Positions 56,713 to 64,000 of a DNA stretch of 64,000 nucleotides are shown piece by piece. This stretch comes from Tragulus kanchil (lineage: Eukaryota; Chordata; Mammalia; Artiodactyla; Tragulidae): assembly GCA_022376925.1 (NCBI GenBank), contig JAIOJX010000031.1, positions 138,588,854 to 138,652,853 on the forward strand. Direction: 5' to 3'. Under the pieces are notes generated by a model, which was not told the origin of the DNA, made no database searches, and was given only the letters and a program-made list of their open reading frames with translations. Both the position numbers and the translations under genes were made by a program. How positions within the stretch are numbered: position 1 is the first letter of the stretch; each line of letters starts with the position of its first letter.

Positions 56713-57927
56713 AGGCTGGATTAGAAAGGAGAGAGAAAACAGAGATCACATCTCCATTAGGAGGCCACTGAAGCTGTGGGGTGAGTGCTGTGGCCCCTGA
56801 AGGAGAGCACAGCAACCTGCTCCAGTATTCTTGCCTGAGAAGTCTGGCAAATCCATGGGGTCACACAGAGTCACACATGATTGACGTGGCTACACAGCAG
56901 AAGCAGTAGCAGCTGCTGCTAACTATTAAAAGGGACAAAGTAGGAACAAAAATATTGATATTAAGAAATTTTCATTTAGTCATTTGCGGCAGCAAATATT
57001 TACTGACTTATTCCATGCCTCTTGCTGAACACTGTGGATTCAGGATGGGATAAGGTCACTGTCACACCCTCGCTGAGCTCACAGGCTAGTGGAGAGCACA
57101 TCTGGGGGTAGTTATCCGGTAGGAGCTTCTGGGCTGCAGGGAACACCAAAGAGACAGGCAAGGTGTAAGAGAAGTTGGGAAGGCTTTCTCTGAGGAGGCA
57201 TGTCCAGCTGAGACCTAAGAGGTGAGAGGAGCTGGCTGGTTAAGATGAGTTAGAGAGTGGTCCAGGCAAAGGCTGCAGGATATGCAGAGCACATGCGGGC
57301 AACTGAAAAAAGTTTGGTGTTGCTGCTGCTCTGCATAGGATGGGGAGTGGGGCTTAAAAGGGGGAGGCTCATCTAACTGAACCCCTGGAATTACCCTTTA
57401 AGATAGGCATGGTTGTCATCATATCCATATTGCAGAGGAGGAAAACAAAATAAGAGAGTTTTAGTATTGTCCAAGACTGGGGCTGGGGAGACACACAGAG
57501 CTGGTAGGAACTAGAACTGAAAATTTCATCTTGATCGAGCTGTTTCCAAAGCTCTTGCCTTTAAGCAGAGGGGCTGTGGGAGGGTTCTCTGGAGGACTGG
57601 TGGGTGGGGAGTGGCGGTGAAGAGCATGGGCCGCGTGGCCTGGTTCCATCATTGAGGAGCCGTGTGTCTTTGGGCGAGTTACTTAAATGCTTTGTATTTC
57701 AGGTTCCTCAGCCAGTATATACTGATAATATCTACCCCATAGGGTTGGGCTTTCTGAGAGTCAAATAAGTTAATACTGTGAAGTATTTTCTGGACAATTA
57801 ATATATAATAATGGGTCAATACAGGTTAGCTACTATTAGTAGGCTGGATTAGAAAGGAGAGAGACGAAAACAGAGATCACATCTCCATTAGGAGGCCACT
57901 GAAGCTGTGGGGCTGAGTGCTGTGGCC

Positions 57928-58647
57928 GTGGGGTGGGGGTGAGGGAGAGGGACAGCGGGCAGGTGAAATGCCATATTCCCCTTAGGCCATCCGTCTCGGG
58001 GCTGGGGCTCAGCCACCTTCTGGGATAGGTTTCTTCCCTTTAAACTGCCCACAGCCTGGAGGAGACACGTGCTGCCTGCAGAAAGGTTGATGGCTCCTGA
58101 GAACAATATAGATTTCTTTTGCGAGCTTCAGGAAACCACATCCCAGTGAGTGCTACAGTATTGACTTGACCTGCTGGGACGTGTGGTTGCCAAGGGCAAT
58201 GCAATCAGCTTCTTGGCCCATTCCTTCTCCCTGTGGCTTCCAATGCCTCTGTTTCCAACAGAGTGGTTTAGGGCCCTGTCACTTCCAAGACTTTCTGTTT
58301 TCTTCCCCGGAAGATAGGAAAACAGTGTTAAGATCTGGTCAGAGATGGCATGCCTGGAGGGGCCAGCCAGAAACTCCCTGATCTGGGGTGAGGAGACAAC
58401 TGCTGAGTCCCAGAGCCTTCCATGAGGCCCAGCAGCTCCAGCTTCAGTTGTGGGGGGAGTCTGTGGGGTGCTGTGAAGAAGCATCACCCCATCATCCCTG
58501 GCCCCTCCTCCTTTAGGCTGTGGAATCCCTGGCTGGACAATCCAGTGCGCGATTCGTCCACCTTCTGTCTGTTCATGTGCTAGGGCTTGTGGCAGAAGGA
58601 ATGCGGAAAAGTGAGGAAGGCTGGTGATGGCCGAGGCAGGCCGCATA
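57928..58647. other. Unique noncoding sequence with a long minus-strand open frame
   Basis: A 208-codon frame is open on the minus strand at 58128-58754. It runs across the start of duplication 15, has low-complexity Pro/Ser composition and no domain I recognise. Chance opening in GC-rich DNA is more likely than a gene. Confidence 0.4.
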
Positions 58648-59040
58648 GGGTTTGGGAAAGAGGGGATCTGGATGGGTGGTGGGGAGCATGGGGGGCAGAT
58701 TTCTGGGCGGAGAGCACTTTGAACGGAGGAGCACTCTAACAGCAGCCTCTCCATCTGGTGTTCTCACCACTATTGTCCCAGCTCCTGGAAGTGAACCTGA
58801 GCAGGAACCTACCAAATCAATGTTAAATGATGGACTAGACCCAAGTTTGGGAGACTTGGGTTCTTTCCTTATCTATATTATTACCTTGTTTTTGTAGCTT
58901 CGACAAGTTATAGTCACTCCTAGAGCTTAGGGTATGGTCAATACTGCAAGACCTGAGATGGGGATGGGAGTTGCTCCCCAAATTAAAAAAAAAACTGGGC
59001 AGCCATTATGAGAGACAAGAGAGTGGATGATGGAAAGGCC

Positions 59041-59122
<82 letters not shown>
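59041..59122 (+). repeat. Compound (CA)n(CT)n microsatellite (second copy 60161-60222)
   Basis: About 14 CA units then CT units, with a TTT interruption in the first copy only. Length differs by about 20 bp between the copies. Confidence 0.96.
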
Positions 59123-59444
59123 TATTTCAGTGACTCATTGCTCCTCTGATTCATTTCCCAAACCCTTCACAGAAGCCAGGTTGCTCACCATAAGAGCCAT
59201 GTGTCAACGTGCCTTAGTAAGTTCTAAGTAGAACCCAGAAATCAAGCTCCTCAGCTCAGTGGTGGATTCTTGCTACACACACAAGAAGGGTTCCTTAAAG
59301 TTCCTCAGAGCCAGGAAGTGATTCCCCAGGACCCTATAATATGCCAGAGAAGTGAGGACAGATCCATTGGTGGACTCATGTATTTATTCACTGTCGCATA
59401 GTCACAGAACATCTTCCACACATCAGGCTCTGGGATTGGTGGAG

Positions 59445-59690
59445 TGTATGAGTCAGGTTAGACTAAGTTCTGCCGGAATAACAAACACGTCCTACATCTC
59501 TGTGACTCAAGCAACAAACGTGTGTTTCTCGCTCATGCTGGGGTGTTGTCATAGGTTGGCAGGAGGTTTATTGTCCATCCTTCCTATTGGATCGAGGTGA
59601 CGGAGCAGCTGTTCCCTGGAACACAGCTTTCCTTGTGGCCAAGGTTGTGGGGCTGTGGAGACACACAGTGAGTTCTGGAGTTAGAGGCAA
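59445..59690. mobile_element. Unnamed old interspersed-repeat-like segment (second copy ~60545-60790)
   Basis: CTAAGTTCTGCCGGAATAAC, CTCTGTGACTCAAGCAACAA and TTTCTCGCTCATGCTGGGG have the texture of a common mammalian LTR- or DNA-transposon-derived repeat, but I cannot name the family. Confidence 0.4.
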
Positions 59691-60160
59691 ATGTAGGGAG
59701 TGAAACATCTAGAAAACTGAGAGTGGAGAAGGCCCTTGAGTACCAGGATAAAGAATTTTTACTTCATGGGTTTGGGAGGGAGGGGATCTGGATGGGTGGT
59801 GGGGAGCATGGGGGGCAGATTTCTGGGCGGAGAGCACTTTGAACGGAGGAGCACTCTAACAGCAGCCTCTCCATCTGGTGTTCTCACCACTATTGTCCCA
59901 GCTCCTGGAAGTGAACCTGAGCAGGAACCTACCAAATCAATGTTAAATGATGGACTAGACCCAAGTTTGGGAGACTTGGGTTCTTTCCTTATCTATATTA
60001 TTACCTTGTTTTTGTAGCTTCGACAAGTTATAGTCACTCCTAGAGCTTAGGGTATGGTCAATACTGCAAGACCTGAGATGGGGATGGGAGTTGCTCCCCA
60101 AATTAAAAAAAAAACTGGGCAGCCATTATGAGAGACAAGAGAGTGGATGATGGAAAGGCC

Positions 60161-60224
<64 letters not shown>

Positions 60225-60988
60225 TTTCAGTGACTCATTGCTCCTCTGATTCATTTCCCAAACCCTTCACAGAAGCCAGGTTGCTCACCATAAGAGCCAT
60301 GTGTCAACGTGCCTTAGTAAGTTCTAAGTAGAACCCAGAAATCAAGCTCCTCAGCTCAGTGGTGGATTCTTGCTACACACACAAGAAGGGTTCCTTAAAG
60401 TTCCTCAGAGCCAGGAAGTGATTCCCCAGGACCCTATAATATGCCAGAGAAGTGAGGACAGATCCATTGGTGGACTCATGTATTTATTCACTGTCGCATA
60501 GTCACAGAACATCTTCCACACATCAGGCTCTGGGATTGGTGGAGTGTATGAGTCAGGTTAGACTAAGTTCTGCCGGAATAACAAACACGTCCTACATCTC
60601 TGTGACTCAAGCAACAAACGTGTGTTTCTCGCTCATGCTGGGGTGTTGTCATAGGTTGGCAGGAGGTTTATTGTCCATCCTTCCTATTGGATCGAGGTGA
60701 CGGAGCAGCTGTTCCCTGGAACACAGCTTTCCTTGTGGCCAAGGTTGTGGGGCTGTGGAGACACACAGTGAGTTCTGGAGTTAGAGGCAAATGTAGGGAG
60801 TGAAACATCTAGAAAACTGAGAGTGGAGAAGGCCCTTGAGTACCAGGATAAAGAATTTTTACTTCATCTTGTAGCCCTTCCTCAGAGTTGGCCTACCTCT
60901 GGAGCTGCACCTGAACTTTCCTTCTTATTTCCAAGGTCAGAACAGGGGTTTGCTCATAACCATGCAGGGAACCTGGAAATCTTGTGGT

Positions 60989-63306
60989 CAGTAATGGTCC
61001 AGTCCATCCGATTCTGCTTGGTGTGGTCAGATCTGAGCAATGTGTGTAGTTGAGGAGAAGCCATAACTGTGAAGAGACAACTGGAGTGCACTTGGCTTAG
61101 ATTTAAGCTCTCACTGTCTCCCTATAATTAAGTGCCAAGTGGTTATTAAACAATACATTTACAGAATTCTGACAACTGTGCAAGAACTATTCCTCTCCTA
61201 CAGTGCCTATTCCCCAGTAAATACACTTGTAATACTCCACTGGCTTTTAATTAACCCGACTCGCCTATAAACCCATTTATCTTTTGAAATGATGGTTGTT
61301 CCATGTGCAATACGTGTCAATAGATAATTAAAATGTTTTTCTTAGAGAATAAACAGAGAGATGTGATCTATGCATTTCAGAACCTTATTATTAAAAATGT
61401 TATTTATTGAGGCTTAAACACCTGTTATTTGGTAACTATATAGCGACCATGTCTTTTTAAGACCAAAATTAAACAGGCACTGCAGACAGAATGTGCAAGG
61501 TTAGCAAACCTCTTGGGTAATAATTAAATAGTACAAGTAATAAAAGTTCAATTCTTGTTTAGGAAACAAACGCCCCAATCTGGCTTCCTTTCCATCAAGA
61601 GTTGGGAGGGTGTGCCTTTGTGCTTCCAGGAATCACCTGGTTGTGTTGCTATTTCAAACACAGACACGTTTTTTTCTCAGAGAATCAAAAATTTCTTCCA
61701 GAAACAACAACTACAAAGTCTTTGGGGAGCCTCAGAATGAAAGACAATGTGAAACTGCTTTGGTGAATGTAGACTTTTCTAGAACTAGTGGTCGGTCAAA
61801 ACCACATGCCTGGGGTAGACCTGTGTCTGGGGAATGGCCGTCCTCAGAGAGAGGTTGGAACATCCACTAGTATCAAGAAGCCTGGCAGTGGGGTCCTTTT
61901 CCACTTCTCTGGCTGCCCCAAGCTGCCCAAGTATCATGCCTGCCTCTTGGGCTAAAGGCCTGGCTTGTTGTCCTCTTTGCCACAAACCCTCTAAGGCTGC
62001 TGAAGTTCTAACTCCCAGTACCTGTGAATCTGACTGTATTAGCTTGCTAAAGGTGACATAACAGAACACCACAGCCTGGATGCTTACAGAGGAAAAATCG
62101 ATCCTCCCAGTTCTAGAAGTCCAAGATCAAGGTGCTGGTAGGACAGTAATGGTCCAGTCCATCCGATTCTGCTTGGTGTGGTCAGATCTGAGCAATGTGT
62201 GTAGTTGAGGAGAAGCCATAACTGTGAAGAGACAACTGGAGTGCACTTGGCTTAGATTTAAGCTCTCACTGTCTCCCTATAATTAAGTGCCAAGTGGTTA
62301 TTAAACAATACATTTACAGAATTCTGACAACTGTGCAAGAACTATTCCTCTCCTACAGTGCCTATTCCCCAGTAAATACACTTGTAATACTCCACTGGCT
62401 TTTAATTAACCCGACTCGCCTATAAACCCATTTATCTTTTGAAATGATGGTTGTTCCATGTGCAATACGTGTCAATAGATAATTAAAATGTTTTTCTTAG
62501 AGAATAAACAGAGAGATGTGATCTATGCATTTCAGAACCTTATTATTAAAAATGTTATTTATTGAGGCTTAAACACCTGTTATTTGGTAACTATATAGCG
62601 ACCATGTCTTTTTAAGACCAAAATTAAACAGGCACTGCAGACAGAATGTGCAAGGTTAGCAAACCTCTTGGGTAATAATTAAATAGTACAAGTAATAAAA
62701 GTTCAATTCTTGTTTAGGAAACAAACGCCCCAATCTGGCTTCCTTTCCATCAAGAGTTGGGAGGGTGTGCCTTTGTGCTTCCAGGAATCACCTGGTTGTG
62801 TTGCTATTTCAAACACAGACACGTTTTTTTCTCAGAGAATCAAAAATTTCTTCCAGAAACAACAACTACAAAGTCTTTGGGGAGCCTCAGAATGAAAGAC
62901 AATGTGAAACTGCTTTGGTGAATGTAGACTTTTCTAGAACTAGTGGTCGGTCAAAACCACATGCCTGGGGTAGACCTGTGTCTGGGGAATGGCCGTCCTC
63001 AGAGAGAGGTTGGAACATCCACTAGTATCAAGAAGCCTGGCAGTGGGGTCCTTTTCCACTTCTCTGGCTGCCCCAAGCTGCCCAAGTATCATGCCTGCCT
63101 CTTGGGCTAAAGGCCTGGCTTGTTGTCCTCTTTGCCACAAACCCTCTAAGGCTGCTGAAGTTCTAACTCCCAGTACCTGTGAATCTGACTGTATTAGCTT
63201 GCTAAAGGTGACATAACAGAACACCACAGCCTGGATGCTTACAGAGGAAAAATCGATCCTCCCAGTTCTGGAGGCTAGAAGTCCAAGATCAAGGTGCTGG
63301 TAGGAC
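60989..63306. repeat. Tandem direct duplication 16 (unit ~1155 bp)
   Basis: Copy A is 60989-62143 and copy B 62144-63306, offset 1155. Several short frames recur unchanged. Near its right end copy A lacks 9 bases (TTCTAGAAGTCC against TTCTGGAGGCTAGAAGTCC) within the last ~40 bp. Confidence 0.96.
61095..61560. promoter_or_regulatory. Candidate conserved noncoding element (second copy 62250-62715)
   Basis: A repeat-free AT-rich block with many TAAT words: CTATAATTAAGTGCCAAG, GGCTTTTAATTAACCCGAC, AGATAATTAAAATG, CTTGGGTAATAATTAAATAG. AAGTGCCAAGTGG is an NKX-like word. The texture is that of a developmental enhancer; conservation is untested, and the apparent tandem doubling is probably artefactual. 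Confidence 0.35.
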
Positions 63307-63576
63307 TGGTCTCTCCTGAGGCCCCTCTCTTTGGCTTGCAGATGCCACCTTCTCCCTCTGTCCTCACCTGGGCTTTCCTCTGTGTACACACATTGTTGGT
63401 GTCTCTTCCTCTTCTCCTAAAGACACAGTATTGGATCAGGGCCCCACCCTTGTGCCTCTTTGTCGCCTTAATTCCTCTTCAAAGTTCCAATCTGCAAATA
63501 CAGTCACACTGGGGATTAGGGTTTCAACATAGGAAATTTGAGGGATACATAATAGTGTCCATGAGTCCACCCTATG
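63190..63576 (-). mobile_element. MLT1-type LTR (partial first copy 62036-62143)
   Basis: Reverse MLT1 (ERVL-MaLR): TGTATTAGCTTGCTAAAGGT, CAGAACACCACAGCCTGG, AGAAGTCCAAGATCAAGGTG, TGGCTTGCAGATGCCACC, ATCAGGGCCCCACCCTTGTG, AATACAGTCACACTGGGGAT, to GTGTCCATGAG. Relic LTR without coding sequence. Confidence 0.85.
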
Positions 63577-63743
63577 CTGACTCATTGGTAAAGACCCTGA
63601 AGCTGGTAAAGATTGAGCGAAGGAGGCAAAGGGGGAGACAGACAATGAGATGATTGGATGGCATCACTGATTCAATGGACATGAGTTTGAGCAAACTTTG
63701 GGAGAAGGACAGGGAAGCCTGGCAGGCTGCAGTCCATGAACAG
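63577..63743 (+). mobile_element. BovB LINE 3' fragment next to MLT1
   Basis: GACTCATTGGTAAAGACCCT, GAGATGATTGGATGGCATCA, CTGATTCAATGGACATGAGT and AGGACAGGGAAGCCTGGCAG are the BovB end. It sits between the end of one MLT1 and the start of another. Confidence 0.9.
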
Positions 63744-64000
63744 TAGTGTTCATACCAGTGACCTTATTTGGAAATAGAATGATCAAGTTAAGATCATTAA
63801 GTTTAGGATTCATATTAAGATGGGTCCTCATGTAGTATAATGGCATCTTTACAAAATGGGGAAATTTGGACAAAGAGACAGATAAGTGCACAAAGAGAAC
63901 ATCATGTGAGGATGAAGTGCAGCTCTGGGAGATGCACCTGCAAGCCAGGAATGCCAAAGACTGCCAACAAACCACCAGAATCCAGGGGAAAGAATGCCAC
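63744..64000 (+). mobile_element. Second MLT1-type LTR, sense, cut by the window end
   Basis: GTGACCTTATTTGGAAATAG, AGTTAAGATCATTAAGTTTA, TGGGGAAATTTGGACAAAGA, CACCTGCAAGCCAGGAATGC follow the MLT1 order in the opposite orientation to the previous LTR. Confidence 0.75.

Larger units (their letters stand above)
55643..57927. repeat. Tandem direct duplication 14 (unit ~1128-1151 bp)
   Basis: Copy A is 55643-56793 and copy B 56794-57927. The offset drops from 1151 to 1128 because copy B has a ~23-bp shortened and rearranged SINE segment near 56829-56850. The rest is nearly identical, with AGAGAGAAAAC against AGAGACGAAAAC as a rare exception. Confidence 0.95.
58648..60867. repeat. Tandem direct duplication 15 (unit ~1100-1120 bp)
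   Basis: Copy A is 58648-59767 and copy B 59768-60867. The offset falls from 1120 to 1100 because the (CT)n run is about 20 bp longer in copy A. Otherwise nearly identical; GGGAAAG against GGGAGGG at the very start. Confidence 0.96.

Noticed and set aside
58128..58754. 208-codon minus-strand open frame
   Set aside because: It crosses into duplication 15, has no domain and no splice or promoter context, and overlaps plus-strand frames.
42..63306. CRISPR-like or satellite array from the many direct repeats
   Set aside because: Units are ~1.1 kb, unrelated to each other and only doubled; there are no short repeats with spacers.

Overview
This window reads as noncoding nuclear DNA from a ruminant. 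Bov-tA/Bov-A SINEs, 3' ends of BovB (RTE) LINEs, a ruminant-type L1 3' end and CHR-type tRNA-Glu SINEs lie throughout, on a background of old MIR, L2, L1M and MLT1 relics shared by mammals. BovB next to Bov-tA points to Bovidae, Cervidae or close relatives. I cannot fix the species. I see no convincing protein-coding gene, no true tRNA or rRNA gene, no CRISPR array and no operon-like organisation. The open frames are short, overlap each other, often lie inside transposons, and have no recognisable non-transposon domains.

The dominant structure is a set of sixteen head-to-tail direct duplications. Each unit is about 1.05-1.15 kb, and they are scattered over the window (second copies start near 1119, 4801, 6742, 17351, 19391, 24015, 26404, 34957, 37844, 44009, 48234, 51503, 53545, 56794, 59768 and 62144). 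The units are unrelated to one another, but the two copies of each are nearly identical. Where two junctions are only about 2 kb apart, the short stretch shared by neighbouring units is present three times. Copy differences fall in interspersed repeats, in homopolymers or microsatellites, and at copy ends. The best explanation is uncollapsed contig or gap-fill overlaps of about 1.1 kb, not biology. Removing one copy of each would shorten the locus to roughly 46 kb.

Layout: 1-7.8 kb holds three duplications, an L2 split by an L1 and a nested Bov-tA cluster. 7.8-16.3 kb is free of duplications, with MIRs, a BovB 3' end and a tRNA-Glu SINE. 16.3-20.9 kb holds two chained duplications ending in L1M. 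21-27.4 kb holds a CHR SINE, a TAAT-rich candidate conserved element and two duplications. 27.4-33.9 kb is free of duplications, with an L1 3' end, two tRNA-Glu SINEs and two Bov-tA copies. 33.9-36 kb is a duplicated endogenous-retrovirus-like LTR followed by a 50-bp tandem array. 36-45 kb holds two duplications around mostly unique sequence with a MIR, a Bov-tA and a tRNA-Glu SINE. 45-50.4 kb is transposon-dense, including a tRNA-Glu SINE nested in BovB. 50.4-64 kb is a run of six duplications ending in MLT1 and BovB fragments.

Beyond the duplications, three things deserve a look. One is a tRNA-Glu SINE subgroup with a G-quadruplex-like 3' segment. Another is the 50-bp array of Pol III B-box-like motifs downstream of the LTR. 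The third is several repeat-free, TAAT-rich stretches that look like candidate cis-regulatory elements. Family assignments are from pattern memory, without database searches.
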